From Anaerolineae bacterium (GTDB taxonomy: Bacteria; Chloroflexota; Anaerolineae; Aggregatilineales; Phototrophicaceae): a stretch of DNA of 64,000 nucleotides. The translations under genes and the position numbers were made by a program. The notes under the pieces were generated by a model. That model made no database searches and was not told the DNA's origin. It saw only the letters and a program-made list of their open reading frames with translations. Where the stretch lies: NCBI GenBank assembly GCA_022843745.1, contig JALHNB010000008.1, positions 24,008-88,007 on the forward strand, read 5' to 3'. The stretch's first letter is position 1. Every line of letters begins with the position of its first letter. This document shows, one piece after another, positions 17,965 through 25,955 of this stretch.

Positions 17965-17990
17965 TGGGCGTTTTTATTCAGGAACGCCCA
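17965..17990 (-). terminator. Possible terminator hairpin after the PPC gene
   Basis: TGGGCGTT (17965-17972) pairs with AACGCCCA (17983-17990) across a 10-base loop, downstream of the PPC-repeat gene. No proper T-run follows on the minus strand, so the assignment is weak. Confidence 0.35.
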
Positions 17991-18064
17991 AACCTGCTGC
18001 TTGCTTTTTCACGATCAGTTGATGAAGGGGAAACTGATCCCTGTAATTCTAGCGGGTTTTGCGC

Positions 18065-20257
18065 TTAGTTCAACCGTGAAAATGTCAAATTGTAAGCGCC
18101 TGTTGTCCCCCCGTACAACATGCCAAAGTGAGTGGCAATGATAATATACCGTCCCGTTTCTGGCAAGGTAAATTCATTGATAAGCGAATTGGTACTCTCG
18201 CCGACGACAGCATCGTCATTTTCAGCGATCTGGAGGCCGTTCGGGTCGATCAGGAACAGCGTTGTATCCAATCGTCCGGCTGTGGTTTCCATACTGACCG
18301 TGACAATATCGCCTGCCTCACCGTCGAAATAATACAGGTCGTACTTTTTATCAGTGGTCAGGCTGCCACCCAGCGTTTCGCCAGATGCAATCGGCAGCGC
18401 GGACTCAAGCTGCGATTGGAAGTCAATCGCGCCTGCATCCAGCCGTTGACTCGTGCCAATCGACCCAAACTCACCTGCCGTGACCTGACGATTCACATCA
18501 ATCACGAAGCTGATGAGGAAACGTTCGTCGAGTGCTGGCTGCGCTGTACCGACAAAAACGGGTGTTCCGTCAACCAGAATGGTCAGTGTGAAACTGACAG
18601 GCTGGGTATCATTACACTGATTTTGATACCAGACCTCGACTTCATATAAGCCTGCGGCCAACGCGCCCTGCGGCCAATAGATATAAGAAACCGGGCTGGC
18701 CTGTGGCGCACGGCAGTTCACATTTCCAGCAACACCGAGCCGTCCACCGCTGGGAACCTGCGGCGTATCGTCAAAAACAGAGTCGCCGCGCGGGTCGCGC
18801 ACCAGCAGTTGGAGATCAGCCGCCGTGTTCCATTGCAGACTGATTTCAATATCACCGCGTTCCAGACCGAGGTCGATAATCTCCTGTGGTAGTTGTCCCG
18901 TTGGGCCAGTCAGCGTCAATTCGTATGGCCCTTCTGTTCCGCCGACATTTTTGCCATAGCGCGTGGCGACAATCGTGTAGCGACCATCGAGCGCAAGGCG
19001 GCGGTTCGAGATTGCCGAATTGGTGACACCAAACTGTATATCGTCATTCGAGTCGATCACGTTACCGTTTGAATCGAGCAGGAGCATGAGTGTATCCAGG
19101 CTGCCTGCGGTAGCGGTCATCGTAATCGTGAGGATTTCGTTCGCGACACCGTCAAACGAATAGGTCTGGAAATAGTTGCCGCTGGTGATCGTACCAATCA
19201 CTGGCACATCACGTGCGAGAGGCTGTGCGCTCGCCAACAATTCCGCTGCTGGAACAGGCGGCAAAATGGTTGTATCGGTATACAACCCGCTTAGGCCAGC
19301 AAGAATCGTACCATCAGCATTCACGACAAAACTGCTTAAAAATGTTTCATTGGGTGAAAGTACGCCTTCAATAGTATCGAGAGGCACATCATCCAGCGTA
19401 ACATCAATCGTAAAAGTGACCGCCTCGGTTGTCACACAGGCTTCAATCGGCTGATAGTAGACGATCAGTTCATAGCTGCCAGTGGGTACTGCGCCAGATT
19501 GCCATGTAGCCTGCTCAGTCGGTGATGTGGCAACCGCCGTATCACAAACGCTGTTCGTATTCGTTCCAAACACGCCGCCGCTGGGCACGGATGGCGTTGC
19601 AAAACGCAGACTGCCGCCTACCGGATCACGGACTTCCAGATCAAGGTTGGCTATCGAACCCCAGGTCAGCGTGATATTAATGCCTGTCGAGGTCAGGAGT
19701 TCGCCTGGAGCGAAATTCGTTGTGGGGGGAGTTGTTGAAGGCGTTGCCTCTACGGTTGCTTCTGCTGTCGCTTCGACAACTGGCGTTTGTTCCGCTGTGG
19801 CTTCCGCGGTTACTTCCGGCGGCGACAAGGTCGGTGTTACCGCCAGGTCTGAGCCAAAGGTCAGCGTGAATTGGCTGTTTGCAGGCACCGTAACGCCAAT
19901 CGCTGAGAAAACCGTTACATAATAGGTGCCTGTCGCGGGCAGCGAGAAACCCGGAAGGCTCGTCGTGCCAATCGTGTTATCAAAACTTTGCGCAATCGTT
20001 GCGCCTGCTGAATCTGTCACCAGAATCGCCAGACCCAATCCGTTCTGGCTGGTCGCGGTCAGGCTGATCGTCTCGCCTTCTGTACCGTCAAAACTATAAA
20101 CCTGGGCAACATTTTGGGAATCCAATACGCCAGTCGTAACAGCGTCCGGCGATAATACTCGGGTGGCATCCTGTGCCAGCACAGAAGTCAGCGAAAATAA
20201 CGCGATGATGATTAACGGCAGCAGCCGCATGAAGTTTCTGAGTGAGTGCTTAAACAT
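18065..20257 (-). CDS. Secreted protein with three PPC domains alternating with two copies of a second beta domain
   Basis: Begins at ATG 20257, preceded by GAGGGAG at proper spacing; a longer in-frame start at 20350 has no ribosome site and would bury the signal peptide. The signal peptide (FMRLLPLIIIALFSLTSVLAQ) suggests export. Three bacterial pre-peptidase C-terminal (PPC) domains, marked by YSFDG/YYFDG, are near residues 35-125, 345-450 and 630-730. Between them are two copies of a roughly 130-residue domain, recognisable by LTWGSIANLDLEVRDP and LQWNTAADLQLLVRDP, then VPSGG and later TFTIDV/TFTLTI strands. A Thr/Glu/Pro linker follows the first PPC domain. No catalytic domain is visible, so a binding, adhesive or structural surface role is likely. 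It follows the M23 gene by 95 bases. Confidence 0.8.
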   Translation of the reverse strand: MFKHSLRNFMRLLPLIIIALFSLTSVLAQDATRVLSPDAVTTGVLDSQNVAQVYSFDGTEGETISLTATSQNGLGLAILVTDSAGATIAQSFDNTIGTTSLPGFSLPATGTYYVTVFSAIGVTVPANSQFTLTFGSDLAVTPTLSPPEVTAEATAEQTPVVEATAEATVEATPSTTPPTTNFAPGELLTSTGINITLTWGSIANLDLEVRDPVGGSLRFATPSVPSGGVFGTNTNSVCDTAVATSPTEQATWQSGAVPTGSYELIVYYQPIEACVTTEAVTFTIDVTLDDVPLDTIEGVLSPNETFLSSFVVNADGTILAGLSGLYTDTTILPPVPAAELLASAQPLARDVPVIGTITSGNYFQTYSFDGVANEILTITMTATAGSLDTLMLLLDSNGNVIDSNDDIQFGVTNSAISNRRLALDGRYTIVATRYGKNVGGTEGPYELTLTGPTGQLPQEIIDLGLERGDIEISLQWNTAADLQLLVRDPRGDSVFDDTPQVPSGGRLGVAGNVNCRAPQASPVSYIYWPQGALAAGLYEVEVWYQNQCNDTQPVSFTLTILVDGTPVFVGTAQPALDERFLISFVIDVNRQVTAGEFGSIGTSQRLDAGAIDFQSQLESALPIASGETLGGSLTTDKKYDLYYFDGEAGDIVTVSMETTAGRLDTTLFLIDPNGLQIAENDDAVVGESTNSLINEFTLPETGRYIIIATHFGMLYGGTTGAYNLTFSRLN

Positions 20258-20352
20258 CGATTTTTCTCCCTCGAAAATTGGCATACAAGCCGTGTTAGTG
20301 TAACGGATAGTTGGCACAGTCGCTATGCCCGTTTCCCGACGATTAGGCAACG

Positions 20353-21630
20353 CTACGATCCTTCGGCTTCGGGTTGAGGTGTCTCAGGCTGCCTGGGTGT
20401 AAGCTCAACAAAGCTGGTTGTGCCTTCGAGTACATCAACCAATTTGGAGACACGCTCACCGTCAATCGTGACCACAACCTCATAGCGACCCACTGGCAAA
20501 TCGCCCACGACAAAATTTTCATCCCAGTTCGGATCGGTATTTACGTCCAGCCCATTATTTTCAAAAATATAGGTGCTGGAAGTATCCTGTACCAGCCCTG
20601 TCGCCCAACGATTGACCGTGACGGTCACATCCTGCACCATATCGCCTCTTAAATCAACGACACGTCCAGCGATCACGCCTGTTCCCACATAAGGAACCAT
20701 CCACAGCATAGGATTATAGGTGGCACGCAGATGATTCTCGCCCATACGAATCTCAAAATGAACATGCGGCCCGCTGACACGTCCGGTAGCCCCAACCAGC
20801 CCGATCACTTCGCCAGCATTGACATATTGACCGCGCCGCACCAATGCTGCTGAAAGATGCGCGTACAATGTCCAGATGGGCAGACCGCGAAAACCGAAAT
20901 CATGCTGGATGACGATCACATTGCCGTAGCTGGCGGAGTTCTGAAACGGCCCGCCCTCTTCAACACGCAAGCCATCCGCTGCCCAAATGACCTCACCCGA
21001 TGCCCCTGCACGTACCGTCTCGCCTACCGGGTTGGGCATATCAATACCTGTATGCACCCGCCAGCTATTTTCATCGCCGATACCATTTGAGCCATAGGGG
21101 TAATAAAAGAGGCCTTCGTTATTGGCATTGGAATCGACTGGACGCTGGAACCAGTAATGATCGCGTCCCATCGGGTCACGCGAAATCGGTGGAATCAACG
21201 GTGGTGGTCGCCATTCCGACGGTGAACGTGTAACGGCCTGTTCCGTGACCGGAAGCTGCGTCAAGACCAATCCCGGCGTTGGCGGTGGCAGTGTCGGGGT
21301 CGCTCCACCAAAGGGCGTGGCGGTTGCCAGTCCATTCACGGAAGCGGGGTTGATCGGAATAATATTGGTATCGCCGCTGAGAGCCAGCGTCGGAGCGATA
21401 AATTGCTCGGTAGGGATTTCAATGGTTGGCAGTGGTGTACTGTTATCGCCAAAGCCCTGCCGCAGCAGATTCTCCCAGGAGTTCGGGTCATCTGTTGGGA
21501 TAAACTCTGTCGGCACAATCGGCTCTAGTGGAGATGTGATTCCGGCGTTCGACCACAATAAAAACCCGAACCCGCCGAGCGCCACCACCATCAGAAACAA
21601 TGCAGACAGGCTGTTGGGCTGCCGTCTCAT
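20353..21630 (-). CDS. M23 family metallopeptidase (LytM-type), membrane-anchored
   Basis: Peptidoglycan endopeptidase-like protein of 425 residues. An N-terminal membrane segment (ALFLMVVALGGFGFLLW) is followed by a Pro/Thr-rich stretch to about residue 150. The LytM domain (about 165-290) has the zinc ligands in HTGIDM and HVHFEIR plus the YAHLS block, so it looks catalytically complete. A C-terminal carboxypeptidase regulatory-like beta domain follows (GRVVDLRGDMVQDVTVTVNR). The start overlaps the stop of the upstream PD40 gene in an ATGA arrangement with GGAG ahead, implying translational coupling. Together they form an envelope-maintenance unit. Confidence 0.9.
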   Translation of the reverse strand: MRRQPNSLSALFLMVVALGGFGFLLWSNAGITSPLEPIVPTEFIPTDDPNSWENLLRQGFGDNSTPLPTIEIPTEQFIAPTLALSGDTNIIPINPASVNGLATATPFGGATPTLPPPTPGLVLTQLPVTEQAVTRSPSEWRPPPLIPPISRDPMGRDHYWFQRPVDSNANNEGLFYYPYGSNGIGDENSWRVHTGIDMPNPVGETVRAGASGEVIWAADGLRVEEGGPFQNSASYGNVIVIQHDFGFRGLPIWTLYAHLSAALVRRGQYVNAGEVIGLVGATGRVSGPHVHFEIRMGENHLRATYNPMLWMVPYVGTGVIAGRVVDLRGDMVQDVTVTVNRWATGLVQDTSSTYIFENNGLDVNTDPNWDENFVVGDLPVGRYEVVVTIDGERVSKLVDVLEGTTSFVELTPRQPETPQPEAEGS

Positions 21631-23900
21631 GATTCGTCGTCTCCGGACTCAATGGTCGGTGGGGGTGGCAGCGGCTCTGTCGGCGCTCGCAGTGTCGGCG
21701 TTGGGCTGGCGACTTGCTCCTGCACCTGTTCCTGCGCCGGGGGTGACTGCGAATCCGATACAGGTGTGACGGTCACACGCTGCACGAAACCACCAAGCTG
21801 TCCTTCGGTATAAAGCTCACGCATGGCATCGTACCATTGCAGGCCGTCACGCTTCTGGAACAGCCAGTAATTGATGCTGTTGAAATTTGCACGCCAATCG
21901 TTGGCAGCCGGTACGCGCTCCCAACCATAATCGGCAGCAAGCTGGGTGAGATCAATATAATAGCCGCTTGGCATTTGAGCGCGCAGCCGTCCACCTTGAT
22001 TATAAGCGTCTATGTCGCCTGAACTACGGCTGAGGAAATCCCAGGGCATCCGGCGCAGCGGTTCGCCAAGCTGCCCGATTTGCGCTTCATCAACCACGCG
22101 CACATAGATACGCCACTGTGTATTGATGTCTATATCTTCCCGCACAATTTCAATCGGCGATGGAAAGCCGACAATCGCGTTGCGGTTAATGGCAAAACCG
22201 CGTCCGGTCATCAGCCAATTGCGCCGTTCCTCGCCGGGTTGGGGTAAACGGTCAATCTCCCAGAAAGCATCTTCGATCTGCCCCAGCACATCCCATCCAG
22301 CGGCCTGGTTTGCCCGTTCACGCAAAGCGTTAAATGAATCATTGACGCGATCACTCAATGCCGGAATGGGCGCATCGACATTGATGAGCGAATTAAGCTG
22401 ATAGGGTGGATCGCCAGCACTGCGCTGTTCCTGCTCGATAAAGAGCGCATCCGGCACACCAGAGGGCAAGCCACCAGCGCTTACCAACGGCTGTGGCAGC
22501 ACAGCAGAACTCCAATCCGGCGCTGATGCACCCTGCGCCACCGGAATCACCAGTGTCGCAAAACCTGTGCCTGCGAACGGGATAGCGATTAACTGTGTCG
22601 TATCGACAGAATCGACAGCGACAACCAGACTTGCGCCGTCCGGCGACCATGTGGGTGTACGTCCTCGTCCCAAAACCTGCGCCACCGCGTTTGGATCGTC
22701 GGTGGGTTTGACGAATACTTTTTCAACACCTTCGTCGAGTGCGCTGTAGGCTAAAAGTTTGCCATCGGGCGACCACACCGGATAATCCTCGTTACGGCTT
22801 GGAGTGTTGGTGATATTAATTGAAGCGGCATCGCGCGGGTCATCCAGCGAGAAGACATAAATGTCCTGATTGCCGTCACGCCAGGATATAAACGCGATCC
22901 GGCGACCATCCGGCGACCATGACGGCGAAAAATCCGCCGCAGCGTGATCGGTGAGGCGCTCGATCTGCGAACCATCCACGCGCATGATATAAACATCCAG
23001 ATTATTGCCCTGATAGCTCTCATAAACCAGCCATTCGCCATCTGGACTCCAGCGCGGCGCACCCTGGAACGACTGGTCATACGTCATCCGGCTGTTTGAG
23101 CCATCGAACAAATCATAACGATAAATTTCCCAGTTGCCGTCCTGCCGTGAAGCATAGGCTAATTGGCGACCATTCGGCGACCAGACTGGATCGCGGTCAT
23201 CTTCCGGGCTGTTTGTTAAACGCAGCGGGGTGCGATCCCCCACACCCACGACCCAAATATCATCCTGGCCTTTTTCGCGCACGGTATAGGCTAAACTGCC
23301 ACGCGCTTCGAGAATTTCCGGTATTGGGGTTGTCGTCGGCACAAGAGTAGGCAGCGTCGGGCCGGACGAGCCGGGTGTGGCTTCTTCTGTAGACCCTGCC
23401 AGCGCGAGGCTTGCGCCACCAGCAGGCAGATTCTGATTGGCTGTGCGGGCGGGATTGGTTGCCCATAATACGACACCGATCAGCACCGCCAGCAAGACCA
23501 CTGTCACACCACTCAAGAGGCGATTTTGCGCCCGCAGTGGGTCTTCAGCCAGTCCTGCTTCCATCTCGGCACGGGCCGTGCGCCGCGCCATCGCTGTACC
23601 CGCACTTGCCCCAGCATATTGGGCAGCACCGCCGGTAAGACGGTTGCCCAGATTCAGGAAGAAATAGATAATCGACAGGATTCCGCGCAGGATCGCCCCG
23701 ATAACACGGGCAATCACACGAAGAACTGCCAGCAATATTCCCAGGATGGCGAAAACGACGATCCCGATGCCAGAGAGTATCCGCCAGATCACCGTTCCAA
23801 GCGAGCCTGTTCCGGCAAGCGCCGAACTCCCCAGCGCGGTACTGCTTTTGAGAATGACGACGCCTAATTTATCGGTCAAACGATATGCACGTACCAGCAT
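21627..23900 (-). CDS. Membrane protein with TolB/PD40 beta-propeller repeats
   Basis: A 757-residue protein. The N-terminal 80 residues are very hydrophobic (at least two membrane segments) and another segment is near residues 130-150 (LLSGVTVVLLAVLIGVVLWA). The extracytoplasmic part has five or six PD40/TolB-type repeats with the motif WSPDG (for example SPSWSPDGRRIAFISW), near residues 205-440. The last 300 residues form a domain I cannot name, with several Trp-rich segments (NYWLFQKRDGLQWYDAMREL), followed by a Pro/Thr tail. It is co-transcribed with the downstream M23 peptidase (4-base overlap), so a wall-associated sensing or scaffold role is plausible but inferred. Confidence 0.8.
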   Translation of the reverse strand: MLVRAYRLTDKLGVVILKSSTALGSSALAGTGSLGTVIWRILSGIGIVVFAILGILLAVLRVIARVIGAILRGILSIIYFFLNLGNRLTGGAAQYAGASAGTAMARRTARAEMEAGLAEDPLRAQNRLLSGVTVVLLAVLIGVVLWATNPARTANQNLPAGGASLALAGSTEEATPGSSGPTLPTLVPTTTPIPEILEARGSLAYTVREKGQDDIWVVGVGDRTPLRLTNSPEDDRDPVWSPNGRQLAYASRQDGNWEIYRYDLFDGSNSRMTYDQSFQGAPRWSPDGEWLVYESYQGNNLDVYIMRVDGSQIERLTDHAAADFSPSWSPDGRRIAFISWRDGNQDIYVFSLDDPRDAASINITNTPSRNEDYPVWSPDGKLLAYSALDEGVEKVFVKPTDDPNAVAQVLGRGRTPTWSPDGASLVVAVDSVDTTQLIAIPFAGTGFATLVIPVAQGASAPDWSSAVLPQPLVSAGGLPSGVPDALFIEQEQRSAGDPPYQLNSLINVDAPIPALSDRVNDSFNALRERANQAAGWDVLGQIEDAFWEIDRLPQPGEERRNWLMTGRGFAINRNAIVGFPSPIEIVREDIDINTQWRIYVRVVDEAQIGQLGEPLRRMPWDFLSRSSGDIDAYNQGGRLRAQMPSGYYIDLTQLAADYGWERVPAANDWRANFNSINYWLFQKRDGLQWYDAMRELYTEGQLGGFVQRVTVTPVSDSQSPPAQEQVQEQVASPTPTLRAPTEPLPPPPTIESGDDES

Positions 23901-24126
23901 CCGTCTTAATTCCTATAAACGCTATAAACAACTTTGCTCAAACTCAACTGGTTTGAATTGTACTGGCAAACAGGCTGTCGGGCAAAGCCCCTAAAATTGA
24001 CCGGAAATGCAACATCGTGTAATCTTGAATGATGCTCTGCATCTTCTAACAAACGGGTGTTGAAGGTCGATTGATTCAGCGCTCAATAGTCATCGTCCAA
24101 AAACTTATCTTAAGGAGTTGAGTTGT

Positions 24127-25206
24127 ATGTCACGCCGTTTCCGGTCTAGTCTGGCAATTTTAGTCTTTTTTATCTTCGTGGCTGCCCTGCTCCCCTCGGC
24201 TGCACTGGCAGAAGATGTGGTTCATATCGTCCAGCCCGGCGAGACATTATATCGCATCGGCCTGCACTACGGCATCGGGATGGACGTGATCGCACAGGCA
24301 AATAACATTAGTAATCTTTCGCAGATTTTTTCAGGCCAGGAGCTAATCATCCCTGATCTGAGCGAAGCCGTTGAAAATCCGCTGATTGCTGCCGAGCCGA
24401 TCCACCATGTTATCCAACCCGGTGAGACACTTGCCAGTATCGCCAATAAATATGGACTGACTGTTCAACAACTCGCTCAACTCAACAATATCACCAACCC
24501 GGATCGCATTTTGCGCGGCGACACGCTGACAGTCTTCGCGCTGACTCCAGAAACAACAACACCTGTTACAGAGGCAGAAACCGTTACCGAGCCAGAAACG
24601 GCAGCGGAAGTACCCGTTGAACCTATCGTCAATGGCACGTCGTATGTGATCCAACCCGGCGAAACGTTGGCGATGATCGCACAGCGCAACGGCATTACCT
24701 GGCCCGCAATTGTGCAGGCGAATAATATCAGCGACCCGAATCAGGTTCAGGTCGGTCAAACGATCATCATCCCCACCGCCGATAGCATTACCGATCTTGG
24801 GATTATCAGTGTTCCGGTATCGCTGCTGCCTGCGCCTGCCGCCACGATCCTCGTCGGCAAGCAGATTATCGTCGATCTCAGCGATCAACGGACTTATGCT
24901 TACGAAGATGGCAAGCTGGTGCGCAACGTATTGTCCTCGACAGGTCTGCCCGCCACCCCAACGGTACGTGGTAATTACACTGTTCAGCGTAAATACGAAT
25001 CACAGTTGATGACCGGCCCCGGATACTATCTGCCCAATGTGCAGTGGATTATGTATTTTTACGCGGGCTATGCGCTGCATGGAACCTATTGGCATAACAA
25101 TTTCGGCCAGCCCATGAGTCATGGATGTGTCAATATGCCGAACGATGAGGCGCTGTGGTTTTATGAATGGGCACCAGTGGGGACACCTGTTTTAGTACAG
25201 GTGTAA
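24127..25206 (+). CDS. LysM and L,D-transpeptidase (YkuD) cell-wall enzyme
   Basis: The ATG at 24127, nine bases after AAGGAG, fits better than an in-frame TTG at 24118. A signal peptide (LAILVFFIFVAALLPSAALA) leads to three LysM peptidoglycan-binding repeats, each starting with QPGETL, near residues 30-75, 93-138 and 175-220; a Thr/Glu/Pro linker separates the second and third. The C-terminal YkuD domain (about 240-359) has the catalytic motif HGTYWHNNFGQPMSHGCVNM with the nucleophile Cys and both His residues. It should cross-link peptidoglycan through 3-3 bonds or attach wall partners. It is monocistronic and divergent from the PD40-M23 unit; palindromic repeats follow it. Confidence 0.93.
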   Translation: MSRRFRSSLAILVFFIFVAALLPSAALAEDVVHIVQPGETLYRIGLHYGIGMDVIAQANNISNLSQIFSGQELIIPDLSEAVENPLIAAEPIHHVIQPGETLASIANKYGLTVQQLAQLNNITNPDRILRGDTLTVFALTPETTTPVTEAETVTEPETAAEVPVEPIVNGTSYVIQPGETLAMIAQRNGITWPAIVQANNISDPNQVQVGQTIIIPTADSITDLGIISVPVSLLPAPAATILVGKQIIVDLSDQRTYAYEDGKLVRNVLSSTGLPATPTVRGNYTVQRKYESQLMTGPGYYLPNVQWIMYFYAGYALHGTYWHNNFGQPMSHGCVNMPNDEALWFYEWAPVGTPVLVQV

Positions 25207-25219
25207 GATTTCGAATTCT

Positions 25220-25239
25220 GTAGGGGCGCATAGATGCAG
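25220..25239. repeat. Truncated copy of the GTAGGGGCG palindromic repeat
   Basis: GTAGGGGCGCAT followed by AGATGCAG: the left arm of the CAT-core version of the repeat, with the right arm degraded. A complete copy lies 36 bases further on. Confidence 0.6.
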
Positions 25240-25274
25240 TTTAAGAATTAAATCAGGAGTTTAACGTATGGTCT

Positions 25275-25302
25275 GTAGGGGCGAGGCATGCCTCGCCCCT
25301 AC
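25275..25302. repeat. Perfect 28-bp palindrome, GTAGGGGCG family
   Basis: The left arm GTAGGGGCGAGGCA (25275-25288) is followed at once by its exact reverse complement (25289-25302). An identical copy is at 63013-63040, and versions with the same ends but a different core are at 34933 and elsewhere. Here it separates two convergent genes and may also end transcription. Confidence 0.9.
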
Positions 25303-25307
25303 GAGGT

Positions 25308-25871
25308 TTATACGCCGCTGAGTCCCAACTCCTGGGCGTGATCCTGCATCGCCTTCAGGACAAGCGGAACGTGGAATTCCCATAAATCTACATTCAGCGA
25401 TTCAGCGCCCCTCTCCGTATCTTCGCGGTTGACCCCTGCGGCAAACGTTTTGTCGCGCCATTTCTTGCGGATGGATTTCAGTTCAACATCCTGAATATTT
25501 TTTGACGGACGCACCAGCGTTACTGCTGTGATGAGGCCTGTCAGCTCATCAACGGCGTACAAGGCTTTATCGCGCAGAGTTGTGCGGTCATGCTCCGCCA
25601 ATGGCCCATGACTCAGGATCGTGCGAATCTCTTCCTCACCCAGGCCGCGCTCACGCAAAATCGGCGCACCATCCATAGGGTGTTGTTCAAGTGTCGGGTG
25701 AATTTCCCAATCAAAATCGTGCAGCAAACCCACTAAGCCCCAGCTATCCGGGTCTTCGCCATAGTGCTGTGCGTAGGCACGCATGGCAAACTCGACTGAG
25801 AGCATGTGTTTGCGCAAGCTGTCCGACTGCACAAATTCGCATACAATTTCCCATGCCTGATTGCGTTCCAT
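25308..25871 (-). CDS. HD-domain hydrolase
   Basis: A 187-residue metal-dependent phosphohydrolase-like protein. His22 (RKHMLSVE), the His51-Asp52 pair (GLLHDFDWE), His58 (IHPTLEQHP) and the later ILSHG and AVDELTGLI segments give the HD pattern. Small stand-alone HD proteins of this sort are common; the substrate is unknown, although nucleotides are the usual guess. AAGGAG lies seven bases ahead of the ATG. The gene follows the Ser/Thr kinase by 84 bases on the same strand and might share its transcript. Confidence 0.88.
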   Translation of the reverse strand: MERNQAWEIVCEFVQSDSLRKHMLSVEFAMRAYAQHYGEDPDSWGLVGLLHDFDWEIHPTLEQHPMDGAPILRERGLGEEEIRTILSHGPLAEHDRTTLRDKALYAVDELTGLITAVTLVRPSKNIQDVELKSIRKKWRDKTFAAGVNREDTERGAESLNVDLWEFHVPLVLKAMQDHAQELGLSGV

Positions 25872-25893
25872 TTATTTCTCCTTGAGGGTGTCG

Positions 25894-25931
25894 TTTCCAA
25901 GAATCACAGAGGATGCCATTTCCAAGAATCA
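25894..25931. repeat. Two direct repeats upstream of the HD gene
   Basis: TTTCCAAGAATCA occurs at 25894-25906 and 25919-25931, 25 bases apart, in the interval between the kinase stop and the HD start. It could be a small duplication or a protein-binding site. Confidence 0.5.
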
Positions 25932-25955
25932 TAAGCGAGGCTTATTCAGACGCGA

